Source: Flavobacterium hibisci (GTDB lineage Bacteria > Bacteroidota > Bacteroidia > Flavobacteriales > Flavobacteriaceae). From it: 64,000 bases of DNA. Location of the stretch: the NCBI RefSeq assembly GCF_020026925.1, contig NZ_JAIQDW010000007.1, positions 124,001-188,000 of the forward strand, written 5' to 3'. The notes below the pieces were generated by a model, which was given only the letters and a program-made list of their open reading frames with translations, had not been told where the DNA came from and did no database searches. Shown piece after piece: positions 27,160 to 35,408 of the stretch. The first letter of the stretch is position 1; the number at the start of each line of letters is the position of its first letter. A program made the position numbers and the translations under genes.

Positions 27160-27837
27160 ATGACTACAGAAGAAATAATAAAAATATGCATCAACTATGA
27201 GATAGATTACTATACAATAAATGATGATCAAACCATTAATGTTGAAGATGATGTAAATTTAAGTGGAAGAGAACTAAATTCCATTCCTTTAAAATTCAAA
27301 ACAGTATATGGCAATTTTCGTTGTGATAATAATCAATTAAAATCACTGGACGGCTGTCCGGATATAGTACATGGCTCTTTTTATTGTCATAATAATCAAT
27401 TAACAACATTGGAAGGATCCCCCACTAAAGTTAAGGAAGCATATTTATGTAACAATAATAAACTAAACTCTTTAAAACATTGTCCAAAATATGTAGGTAA
27501 TATTTTTAATTGCAGTAACAACTTTTTAACCTCCTTAAAATATTGTCCAGATGAGATTCAAGATAATTTTAGTTGCTCGCATAACAAATTAAAATCTTTG
27601 ATGTTTTGTACAAAAAATATTGCCGGCACTTTTGATTGTAGTCATAATAACATAACAACATTGCGAGGCTGTCCGAAAGTTGTTTTTTGGAACTTTGATT
27701 GCAGTAATAATAAATTGAAAACTTATAATTTTTACCCGAAGATTGAATTTAAAAATAATTTTTATGATTTTTCTACAGAAGAATTAAAGTTATTTAAAAG
27801 AAGAAAATCTCTCGCTGAAATTCTTTATCAGGAATAG
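27160..27837 (+). CDS. leucine-rich-repeat protein of the GCPxxVxG type, third copy
   Basis: The protein has an N-terminal module (YYTINDDQTINVEDDV), then about seven repeats of 20-21 residues, for example LKSLDGCPDIVHGSFYCHNN and LTSLKYCPDEIQDNFSCSHN, then a short charged end. It resembles the two minus-strand LRR proteins at 17158-18551 in plan but lacks their INDIxEGLK tail. I prefer the ATG at 27160 (MTTEEIIKICINYE) because it lies just before the conserved N-terminal module; an in-frame ATG at 27064 would add 32 residues. The cysteine and asparagine in each repeat (SxNKL) are regular, as in a solenoid. Function unknown; probably protein binding. Confidence 0.7.
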   Translation: MTTEEIIKICINYEIDYYTINDDQTINVEDDVNLSGRELNSIPLKFKTVYGNFRCDNNQLKSLDGCPDIVHGSFYCHNNQLTTLEGSPTKVKEAYLCNNNKLNSLKHCPKYVGNIFNCSNNFLTSLKYCPDEIQDNFSCSHNKLKSLMFCTKNIAGTFDCSHNNITTLRGCPKVVFWNFDCSNNKLKTYNFYPKIEFKNNFYDFSTEELKLFKRRKSLAEILYQE

Positions 27838-27898
27838 AGCTTCACATTAGCATAGAAATTTGCTACTACTATTAAGTAGATTTTTTGTATCAAATACC

Positions 27899-27957
27899 AA
27901 AGTGTATCATTTTAATATTACAAATAGATAAATTAAGATACACTTTTCGTATCTTTG
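27899..27957 (+). promoter_or_regulatory. inverted repeat and promoter of the small resolvase gene
   Basis: A perfect 10-bp inverted repeat AAAGTGTATC (27899-27908) / GATACACTTT (27937-27946) is followed by TATCTTTG (27950-27957), which fits the Bacteroidota -7 box TAnnTTTG. More GTATC or GATAC units flank it. It may be the operator or recombination (res) site of the resolvase that starts at 27985. Confidence 0.5.
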
Positions 27958-27984
27958 TAATTTAAAAAATTAAAACGATACGAT

Positions 27985-28629
27985 TTGAAAGTAATTATTT
28001 TTTCTAGAGTCTCTACAAGTATTCAAGATTACAAAAGACAAACTGATGAGCTATTAGAATATTCGAAGAAAATGAATTATTCTGTTTCTGCAATTTTTGA
28101 AGAAACTATTTCTGGTGCAAAGAAGAATGAGGAACGTCCAGAACTTATGAAAATGATTTCGTTTATAAAATCTAATAAAGTTGATAAAATTCTAACTTGG
28201 GAATTAAGTCGTTTGGGAAGAAATACTATTGAAGTTCTTAAAACAATTCAGCTGTTAAACGAGAATAATATTTGTCTTTACATCAAAAATCATAATATCG
28301 AAACTCTTGATGATAACGGAGCTATCAGTCCGTTATCAAATTTTTTGATACAAATTCTAATCTCAATTAGCGAAATGGAGAAGAACCAAATTAGATTAAG
28401 AATTAAGTCCGGATATGACTCATATAGAAAAAATGGAGGCAAAGTTGGCAGGAAAGACGGATTTCGTAAAGATAATCAAGCACTCTTAGATGAACATCGG
28501 GAAGTTGTTAAATTATTAAAGCAAGGTTATTCTATTCGAAAAACAATGAAACTTACCGATAAAAGCAGTGGAACCGTTCAGAAAATAAAAAAAATATTAA
28601 TCGAAAAAAAATTGATAATTGGTATTTAA
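27985..28629 (+). CDS. small serine recombinase (resolvase/invertase)
   Basis: The catalytic domain has FSRVST with the nucleophile serine at residue 10, then ELSRLGRN (about 72-79) and ISEMEKNQIRLRIKSGYDS, and a C-terminal helix-turn-helix (GYSIRKTMKLTDKSSGTVQK). The length of 214 fits resolvases and invertases. The start is TTG; no ATG fits, and TTG directly gives MKVIIFSRVST, the family's N terminus. It would resolve multimers or invert a segment. It is separate from the large integrase at 60865-62580. It is the last gene before the minus-strand peptide cluster. Confidence 0.85.
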   Translation: MKVIIFSRVSTSIQDYKRQTDELLEYSKKMNYSVSAIFEETISGAKKNEERPELMKMISFIKSNKVDKILTWELSRLGRNTIEVLKTIQLLNENNICLYIKNHNIETLDDNGAISPLSNFLIQILISISEMEKNQIRLRIKSGYDSYRKNGGKVGRKDGFRKDNQALLDEHREVVKLLKQGYSIRKTMKLTDKSSGTVQKIKKILIEKKLIIGI

Positions 28630-28977
28630 ATAAATGGCTGAACAAAATAGTAATATTTAATTAGAACATAATGCAAATAAATTTGATTACTTCTTTAATC
28701 TGTTCTAAGCATTTAATTTTCTAACCTTGTACGCAAAACTGCGGAATGTCAGATTTTCCAAAATCTCGGTATTTGCAAACAATTTTATATATATGGAACA
28801 TCAAAACATAAATCAAAATTTTAGTAAAGAAGTTACTATCTTAATCTATTTTTTAATAAACTATTGACAGAAACTTTGGGACATAAAAAGTTAAATATCT
28901 TTTTTAATAAAACCAGCAATAAGTGTCTCGAGTTTTTAGATTTGTATTATGTGTACTAATTAAGTATTTTATTTAAA
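28630..28977. other. AT-rich gap between resolvase and peptide export genes
   Basis: The 348 bases hold no credible gene. A 24-codon frame from 28794 (MEHQNINQNFSKEVTILIYF) could be a gene remnant but is too short to support. Confidence 0.3.
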
Positions 28978-30267
28978 TTAAACCTGTTCAAATAAACTTT
29001 TGAACTGATACAGGATTCTTTCGAGCAATCGTAGATCTTCGGTTACAATTTCTGCACTTCCTTTCATTTCCTGTTGAAACAAAATTTGCTTTTTATAAGA
29101 TGTTTGCAATCTATTTGGCAGAGCAACATCCAACAATAAATTTCCATCTTTATCGGGTACCAAAGAAATATTCTGAATCTTTCCATACAGTACGCCAAAT
29201 TCTCTGTCAGGAAAATTTGCCAGACGAATATTTACCTTTTGTCCTACTTTTATTTTTCCTGAATTCAATGCTGGCGCTTTTACTTTTCCAACAAAATCAT
29301 TTTTTGCATCAGGGATTATAGAAAACACATTGTCACCCGTATTTATGTTTTGATTCTCTGTCCAAACTTGCAAAAAGGTGACTACACCACTTACTGATGT
29401 CTTTAATGTGTAGGCCAATTCCCATTCTTTTATTACTTTCTTCAGCTGATAAAATGATTGTGCCATATTGCGTTCGAGGATAACTTCTTCTTTGGTACTA
29501 TTTATAAGGGAGCTCGCACTTGATTTTTTATTATCTATCAATGAAGACTTTAATTGTGAAATTGACGACAATAGCCCCCTATAACTCTTTTCGGCCTGCA
29601 AATAACTCATCTTCTTCGATTCCATTTCCTGAGCTGAGATAATACCCTTATTAAAAAGTGTTTCAAAACGCATAATTTCATTTTTCTGAAGTTGTAATTC
29701 GCTTTCGTTTATCACCTTTTGCTGTTTCAAAATTCCCAATCTTTCCTTGATCTGCAATTTCTCTGAAATCTGCGCTCGGTTTTCGATTTCAAAAGGGTGT
29801 AAATCTTGATTTAATGTTTCAGACTGATAATCTTTTTGAAAAACTGCAAATGCGCTTTCAATTTCGCCCAACTGAAGATTTCTAAGCAATGCAAATGGAA
29901 AAGCTTCTTTTTGATTATTAACATTATAATTATCCACAATACTTTTCAATAAAAAAACATCTTTGTAATTGGCAGTGTTTTCGATAATAGCCAATGTTGT
30001 ATTTTTAGGCACTAACGATTTATCTTTTACCAAAATAGCTTCAATTCTTCCAGATGATTTAGCGACTATTTTATCAGGTGGTATATTGGTAGTAATTACA
30101 ATTTCTGTATTTATAACGTCGGGATATTTTATTAGCCAGGAAATGAAAAAAAGCATCAGAATAATTACAAATATCAAAACTGTACCCCAACGAATCATCC
30201 AATGAGGTACTTTGGTGAGGATGTCCTGTACTTCCTCGCTTCTTAATTCAAATGTATCTTTTACCAT
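28978..30267 (-). CDS. HlyD-family membrane fusion adaptor for peptide export
   Basis: The protein has one N-terminal membrane helix (about 28-48), a barrel-sandwich region (DKIVAKSSGRIEAILVKDKS, about 66-85), a long coiled-coil hairpin (about 150-270) and a C-terminal beta-barrel region. This is the adaptor that links an inner-membrane peptide ABC exporter to the outer membrane. It starts two bases after the stop of the C39 ABC transporter gene, so both are made together. The length of 429 is usual. No outer-membrane TolC partner is in the window; a chromosomal one would be needed. Confidence 0.9.
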   Translation of the reverse strand: MVKDTFELRSEEVQDILTKVPHWMIRWGTVLIFVIILMLFFISWLIKYPDVINTEIVITTNIPPDKIVAKSSGRIEAILVKDKSLVPKNTTLAIIENTANYKDVFLLKSIVDNYNVNNQKEAFPFALLRNLQLGEIESAFAVFQKDYQSETLNQDLHPFEIENRAQISEKLQIKERLGILKQQKVINESELQLQKNEIMRFETLFNKGIISAQEMESKKMSYLQAEKSYRGLLSSISQLKSSLIDNKKSSASSLINSTKEEVILERNMAQSFYQLKKVIKEWELAYTLKTSVSGVVTFLQVWTENQNINTGDNVFSIIPDAKNDFVGKVKAPALNSGKIKVGQKVNIRLANFPDREFGVLYGKIQNISLVPDKDGNLLLDVALPNRLQTSYKKQILFQQEMKGSAEIVTEDLRLLERILYQFKSLFEQV

Positions 30268-30269
30268 TA

Positions 30270-32462
30270 TTAATTCCCTAATTGTAATTGATTTCTAACC
30301 AATTCAAAGTAATTCCCTTTCTGTTCTACTAAAGATGAATGAGATCCTATTTCAATAATTTTTCCTTTGTCCAAAACCACAATTTGATCAGCATTCATCA
30401 CTGTACTAAGTCGATGCGCAATAACAACCACGGTTTTATTTTTAAAGAAAACATCCAATTTTTGCATGATCTCTTTTTCATTATTCGCATCTAAAGCCGA
30501 AGTAGCTTCGTCAAAAAAAAGAACTTCTGGATTTTTATAAACGGCTCTTGCTATCAACAATCGCTGTTTTTGTCCAGTACTCATTCCAGTTCCTTCAGCA
30601 CCAATTTTTGTATTATAACCTAGTGGTAAACCGCTTATATACTCTTTTATATTAGCAACATCCGCAGCATATACTAAGCGTTCTCTATCGACTTTATCTA
30701 CTCCTATCGCTATATTATTAGCAATTGTATCGCTAAAAATAAAACCCTCCTGCATCACAGTACCAATATTTGACCTCCAAGCTTTTTGAGAAATGTTTTT
30801 TAAGTTCGTATTTCCTATATTAATTGCTCCCCTTTCAGGTTCATAAAATTTAAGAAGCAATTTCATGAGAGTTGTTTTTCCGCTCCCACTAATTCCTACT
30901 ATTGCCGTTACCTTATTGGCTGGAATTATTAAACTCAAATTATCCAAAACCGGAATATCAGTTCCTAGATAACGGTACGAAAGATTATTTATCTCTATAT
31001 CTGAATCATACGAAACCTCATTCGTTTGATGGATCTCTTGCTGGATTTCATCTTCTTTTTCGTGAATTTCAGATAGTCTCGCCAATGATATTTTGGCATC
31101 CTGCAGCTCTCTCACAAACTCAATAAGTTGTGTAATCGGACCATTTAAATTTCCCACTATAGAACTGATGGCCAGCATCATTCCAAGTGTAATTGAACCG
31201 TCAATAACTAATTTAGCTGATAAAAATATGATAAAAATATTCTTTAATTCATTAATGACAGAAGAACCAATAGTTTGAGTCTGTTCTAAAACTAATCCTT
31301 TTATGGAAACCCTGAAAAGCCTAGCTTGAATATATTCCCATGCCCAACGTTTTTGTTTTTCGGCATTATGGAGTTTAATTTCCTGCATTCCATTGATAAG
31401 TTCCATTACTTTATTTTGTTCCTGTGAAACCTCCGCAAAACGCTTATAATCTAATACTTCCCTGCGCTTGAGAAATAAAGTAATCCATCCGAAATAAACC
31501 ACGCTTCCGGTAAAAAAAACCAAAAATATTTTTAGGTTATAATAAGCCAAAACTGCCCCCATTACAATCATATTGATTATGGAGAACAAAACGTTTAATG
31601 ATGATGTAGTAAGAATTCGCTCAATTCTACGATGATCATTAATACGTTGCATTATATCTCCAGTCATTCTAACATCAAAAAAGGATATAGGTAAATTCAT
31701 TAATTTAATAAAGAAATCTGAAATTAATGAAATATTTATCCTTGTTGAAAGATGCAATAATATCCAACTTCTGATTAATTCCAGACAAGTTTTTCCAGCA
31801 AAAAGGAATAACTGAGCAAAAAGAATTAAATAAATAAAATTAATGTTTTGGTTTTGTATTCCAATATCCACAATACTTTGTGTCAGAAAAGGAAAGATAA
31901 GTTGCAACAAACTGCTCGCAACTAAACCAATTGTAAGCTGTATTAAAAAAGACTTATAACGCAGCACATACTGAGACAATAGTTGTAAACCTAAACCTTT
32001 GTTTATATCTTTATCAAGCTCAGATTGAAAAAAAATTGGTGTTGGTTCTATCAATAAGGCAATGCCTTCTTCTGTTAGCTCATCAGCGTTATTTCCAATC
32101 CACAATTTAAGAAAATCCATTTTTTTATATTCAATTAATCCAAAAGCAGGATCAGATATATAATAATTGTCACGCTTAATCTTATAAAGAACTACATAGT
32201 GATTTTTATTCCAATGCAAAATACAAGGTAGTGGCGCTTCCTCTAACCTTTCTAAACTCAATTTAACACCTAACGTTCTAAAACCAACTTTCTCTGCTGC
32301 ATCACTCAAGAAGAGTAAATTACTTCCTTCGCGAGTAGTCTCGCTCGCATCCCTTAAATCCTGAATATTAACTATTTTTCCATAATGTTTAGCAATTATT
32401 TTTAAACACGTTGGTCCACAGTCCTTATGATCTGCCTGTTTGTAATTTGTGAAGTTTTTCAA
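30270..32462 (-). CDS. C39-peptidase ABC exporter (PCAT)
   Basis: This exporter cuts double-glycine leaders and moves the peptide across the inner membrane. It has a C39 peptidase domain with the triad C15 (KDCGPTC), H88 (WNKNHYVV) and D104 (ISDPAFG), a six-helix membrane domain (about 160-440) and an ATPase domain with Walker A GISGSGKTTL (about 527), signature STGQKQR (about 630) and Walker B VLFFDEATSALD (about 652). All key residues are present, so it looks active. It lies 7 bases after the DUF6625 gene and 2 bases before hlyD. The only double-glycine precursor seen nearby is at 34864-35031, its likely substrate. Confidence 0.93.
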   Translation of the reverse strand: MKNFTNYKQADHKDCGPTCLKIIAKHYGKIVNIQDLRDASETTREGSNLLFLSDAAEKVGFRTLGVKLSLERLEEAPLPCILHWNKNHYVVLYKIKRDNYYISDPAFGLIEYKKMDFLKLWIGNNADELTEEGIALLIEPTPIFFQSELDKDINKGLGLQLLSQYVLRYKSFLIQLTIGLVASSLLQLIFPFLTQSIVDIGIQNQNINFIYLILFAQLFLFAGKTCLELIRSWILLHLSTRINISLISDFFIKLMNLPISFFDVRMTGDIMQRINDHRRIERILTTSSLNVLFSIINMIVMGAVLAYYNLKIFLVFFTGSVVYFGWITLFLKRREVLDYKRFAEVSQEQNKVMELINGMQEIKLHNAEKQKRWAWEYIQARLFRVSIKGLVLEQTQTIGSSVINELKNIFIIFLSAKLVIDGSITLGMMLAISSIVGNLNGPITQLIEFVRELQDAKISLARLSEIHEKEDEIQQEIHQTNEVSYDSDIEINNLSYRYLGTDIPVLDNLSLIIPANKVTAIVGISGSGKTTLMKLLLKFYEPERGAINIGNTNLKNISQKAWRSNIGTVMQEGFIFSDTIANNIAIGVDKVDRERLVYAADVANIKEYISGLPLGYNTKIGAEGTGMSTGQKQRLLIARAVYKNPEVLFFDEATSALDANNEKEIMQKLDVFFKNKTVVVIAHRLSTVMNADQIVVLDKGKIIEIGSHSSLVEQKGNYFELVRNQLQLGN

Positions 32463-32469
32463 GCCTTAT

Positions 32470-33690
32470 TTAATATGATTTTTCTATTTTATTATAAGTA
32501 TTACTATGACCGCTGCTATATATTATGTCAAATTGTTTCTGCATACAGGAATCTTCAAAACTCTTTTTAAAGATCAAACCTAAATTCCCTGCGAAAAAGT
32601 ACCCTTTACTAAAAGTCATTTCATAGAGTGCAATAGTGTCATGGTTTTTTATTGTAATAAAATTCTCGCCATAGCTGTTTGAACTAACGCGAGCCTTTTC
32701 TTTATCCAAATAATAAAAATAATCTCCCTCTGCTAGATTTTTAACTTTTTTTCTAATAAAATTATATGACAGAAAAAAATCAATATGTTTATTAATATTC
32801 CATAAAAATGGTCTAATATGATTATCATACAAAACTTTAGAACGAGTTATTAATGAATTATTTGACCTGTAATCAAATTTATCTATATAAAAAACATCTG
32901 GAACTTCATCCCATTTTAAAATATTCTTTGCAAAAATATTACATTTATAATACATTAGATGGTATAACATAAATTCGATTTCTTCCTTATAAGAAAAAAG
33001 ACCATTATTCCACTTTAACCTGCCGGGAGTTCCTTCAATTAACATGAAATCAAAATGAGCTTTCAAATCTCCGTTGTCAACTTCTTTCACAATCACATGT
33101 TGAATACTTTCTATTTCACATTTTATCCTAAAAATATCATGTATGTCAGTGAAAAAAGGAGAGTTTTCAAAATTAGTTTCGTCAAAAGCATAATTTTTTT
33201 GAGTTGTAAATATCATTTTATAATCTTTACTTTTTTTGTATAAATTATTTACATAATCAGTATTTTTGTAAAGCATACAACAAGCTGTAATGAAGGCATG
33301 CCTAACACAAATAACATCATACTTTTCTAGTATTTGATCTGTTAGAAATTCTCTCATTCTCCCATAAACAACATCAATATCCGTAATTCCCCAAAAATCA
33401 TATTTCTCAATATAGTCTGAGAATATAACTCCAAAAGCTGGTCTAAAATCGCAAAGCTTATAACCTTTTTCAACGTTAATGTTGAACCCTAACTTTTGTG
33501 ATGCTAAGTTATTAAAATCATAAAGCGTAAAGGGAATAATTTTTATGTTATCAGCTATTTTATAATTTATAACATTATCAGTAAAAATATAAAAGTCAAC
33601 AGTAGGATTAGCCTCGCAGGATTTCAGAAAGAGTTTAAAAAACCAAGGGAATTCTCCAATAAAAATATTTATTAAGCTAATTTTTTTCAT
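32470..33690 (-). CDS. DUF6625 glycosyltransferase-like protein, copy 1
   Basis: A 406-residue soluble protein with the DUF6625 pattern: MKKISLINIFIGEFPWFFKL at the start, KLCDFRPAFGVIFSDYIEKY (about 80-99), and FWGITDIDVVYGRMREF with a D-x-D (about 101-117), consistent with GT-A sugar-nucleotide binding. It lies between the mreC-like gene (63 bases upstream) and the exporter (7 bases downstream). It is very similar to the 402-residue copy at 39727-40935. Its role could be to glycosylate the exported peptide or a surface glycan. The acceptor is unknown. Confidence 0.75.
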   Translation of the reverse strand: MKKISLINIFIGEFPWFFKLFLKSCEANPTVDFYIFTDNVINYKIADNIKIIPFTLYDFNNLASQKLGFNINVEKGYKLCDFRPAFGVIFSDYIEKYDFWGITDIDVVYGRMREFLTDQILEKYDVICVRHAFITACCMLYKNTDYVNNLYKKSKDYKMIFTTQKNYAFDETNFENSPFFTDIHDIFRIKCEIESIQHVIVKEVDNGDLKAHFDFMLIEGTPGRLKWNNGLFSYKEEIEFMLYHLMYYKCNIFAKNILKWDEVPDVFYIDKFDYRSNNSLITRSKVLYDNHIRPFLWNINKHIDFFLSYNFIRKKVKNLAEGDYFYYLDKEKARVSSNSYGENFITIKNHDTIALYEMTFSKGYFFAGNLGLIFKKSFEDSCMQKQFDIIYSSGHSNTYNKIEKSY

Positions 33691-33753
33691 ATGGTAATTC
33701 TGGTTTATTGTTTAAAGTACATGAAAGAATTAAATGCATTATATAAAATATTT

Positions 33754-34545
33754 CTATTTAGATTTTTTTAAATTTTTGTTTTTTAACACGTAAACATATC
33801 CCAGATTTGTCATGTCGTTAAAGAGCTTAATGTTAAGAACAAAAGAATTACTTTCATTTGATATCTTATCAACAGTTCCAATGTCAATATTTTCAGGAAA
33901 AATCTCAGATATTCCACCAGTTACAACAGTATCCCCTTTTTTTATAGACATAGTCCTCGGAATATCTGTTAGCTGGACAAAACCTGTACTTTCCCCATTC
34001 CAACTTAATGTTCCAAAATAATTGCTATTTTTAATTTTTGCGTTTATTAAAGATTTTCTATTTAAAATGCTAGTTACTACTCCGTAATTTGGAGAAACAT
34101 TATTTATGACCCCTACTATCCCTAAATTATTTATTACTCCCATGTCGATCTTAACACTATCATTAGCTCCAGAATTTATTGTTAGCTGATTATGTTGTAA
34201 ATTATAGATATTCCTTATAACTTTAGATACAACTATATTTTTTGATTGAATTCCAAAAATACTATCAACTTTTATTTCTTTTATATTTTCTTGTCTATTA
34301 AAAAGGATAGTTAATAATTTAGCATTTTCTTGAGCCAATGAGTCATTTTTATTTACCAACTTTATATATTTATCTGTATCATCAATTTTTTTATAAATGC
34401 TATCAGACAATAAATTCCCTACACCTATAACTTTACTCTTATGGTAAGAGTGTGATTGAATTGTTAGCCCCAAGGAAATCCCCAGAAGAAGTAAAAATAA
34501 TAATGTAGTAGTGTTATTATAAAGAAAATTAAGTATTCTGCGCAT
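33754..34545 (-). CDS. mreC: MreC-like rod-shape protein, extra copy in the peptide cluster
   Basis: The protein has one N-terminal membrane helix (about 12-30), a coiled-coil (about 45-85) and a periplasmic beta-rich domain (LTINSGANDSVKIDMGVINN, then GTLSWNGES, RTMSIKKGDTVVTGG, FPENIDIGTVDKI). Its 263 residues, N terminus and order match flavobacterial MreC, which organises the elongasome of peptidoglycan growth. No mreB, mreD, pbp2 or rodA is near, so it is a stray copy. It leads a minus-strand gene set with the DUF6625 gene, exporter and adaptor. A self-protection or targeting role for the peptide is possible but unproven. Confidence 0.85.
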   Translation of the reverse strand: MRRILNFLYNNTTTLLFLLLLGISLGLTIQSHSYHKSKVIGVGNLLSDSIYKKIDDTDKYIKLVNKNDSLAQENAKLLTILFNRQENIKEIKVDSIFGIQSKNIVVSKVIRNIYNLQHNQLTINSGANDSVKIDMGVINNLGIVGVINNVSPNYGVVTSILNRKSLINAKIKNSNYFGTLSWNGESTGFVQLTDIPRTMSIKKGDTVVTGGISEIFPENIDIGTVDKISNESNSFVLNIKLFNDMTNLGYVYVLKNKNLKKSK

Positions 34546-34863
34546 TTTAAAGTTTTTTTTGACAAAAGTAAAAATCTTTTTATGACTTAAACACTTTTTT
34601 TTTTAATATGTTAAATTATAGTTCAGTAATTAATTTTAATAAATGTTTTTAAAATCAATTTTTAATAAACTCATTAATTCTTTCGTTTTCAAGATGAATA
34701 GCATCTATTAATTATTATCAAATTATTAACAAAATACAGACATTTTTTGCACAAGATAAAAAATAAATATATATATTAGCCGAAATTTCTTATGCATTAA
34801 TAAAATATTTTAAAAACATGTATTAAGAAACAAAAAATTATTAATTATTAACTTAAAAAGAAC
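34546..34863. promoter_or_regulatory. divergent upstream region of the precursor peptide and mreC-like gene
   Basis: This 318-base AT-rich gap must hold promoters for both directions. A possible plus-strand promoter is TTG at about 34747 with TATATTAG near 34773. The leader of the precursor mRNA would be about 80 bases long, with little Shine-Dalgarno, as is common in this phylum. Confidence 0.35.
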
Positions 34864-35031
34864 ATGAAAAAATTAAGTTTAAAAACTGCGAAAAACGTGC
34901 TTTCAAGAAAAGAAATGAAGGCTATTTCTGGTGGATATGGACAAGATATCAATCAGTGCTGGCTATGGTGTAAATCAGCTGGAGGCTGGTGTGAATATTA
35001 TTATGGTGAATATAAATGTCGAGTTGGTTAG
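34864..35031 (+). CDS. double-glycine precursor peptide with four-cysteine core (candidate bacteriocin)
   Basis: A 55-residue precursor. The leader (1-24) is MKKLSLKTAKNVLSRKEMKA then ISGG, which matches the Bacteroidota leader with ...LSRxEMKxIxGG and ends in a double glycine for C39 cleavage. The 31-residue core runs from Y25 to G55 and has C32, C36, C43 and C52 (spacing CX3C, X6, X8), four Tyr and three Trp, one Ser (S38, in the loop KSAGG) and no Thr. With a single Ser and no Thr, lanthionine rings are unlikely. Two disulfides fit the VKOR-thioredoxin neighbour. The layout of cysteines and the loop Ser resembles glycocins in kind, not in detail. A terminator follows at 35093-35165. Confidence 0.85.
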   Translation: MKKLSLKTAKNVLSRKEMKAISGGYGQDINQCWLWCKSAGGWCEYYYGEYKCRVG

Positions 35032-35092
35032 TATATGTATTATCATTAACACAAATAATGATATATAAATAACTCAGATTATTTTATAAACC

Positions 35093-35165
35093 CAAAATGC
35101 GATTTTTTTTTCTATTTAAACATCAGCTAATACTGATTATAAAATGAAATTGATATCGCATTTTG
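35093..35165 (+). terminator. long stem-loop after the precursor gene
   Basis: The arms AAAATGCGAT (35093) and ATCGCATTTT (35156-35165) pair, with a T9 run inside the loop on the plus strand and more structure in the loop (CAGCTAATACTG). It closes the precursor transcript. Confidence 0.6.
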
Positions 35166-35197
35166 TCTTAAAATACAGAATATTAACTTTAAAGAAG

Positions 35198-35278
35198 ATG
35201 GCTTTGATGAATAAATTAGCTAAATTTTTCCCCAGATACTTAGGTTTAGAAAGAATTATTACAATAGCTATAATTTAA
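35198..35278 (+). CDS. possible 26-residue amphipathic peptide
   Basis: ATG at 35198 opens a 26-codon frame, MALMNKLAKFFPRYLGLERI then ITIAII. It is amphipathic and basic at the front, hydrophobic at the end. It lies just after the precursor's terminator. It could be a small immunity or accessory peptide, or chance; the evidence is thin. The rest of the gap at 35032-35408 shows nothing further. Confidence 0.2.
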   Translation: MALMNKLAKFFPRYLGLERIITIAII

Positions 35279-35408
35279 AAAATGATAAAATAATAATCCA
35301 TTAGAGCAACTGAATATTAAAGCGGTTATTTAAAATTATATCTAGTACAAAATTAGTCTGTTTAAAGGTATAACTATAAAACAATAAATTTTAGTTTATT
35401 ATTAAAGT

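Noticed and set aside
28794..28868. 24-codon frame MEHQNINQNF...
   Set aside because: Too short, no neighbour or motif; likely chance.
34864..35031. Pediocin-like or lanthipeptide precursor
   Set aside because: No YGNGVxC box, only one Ser and no Thr in the core, and no LanM/LanB/LanC gene nearby.
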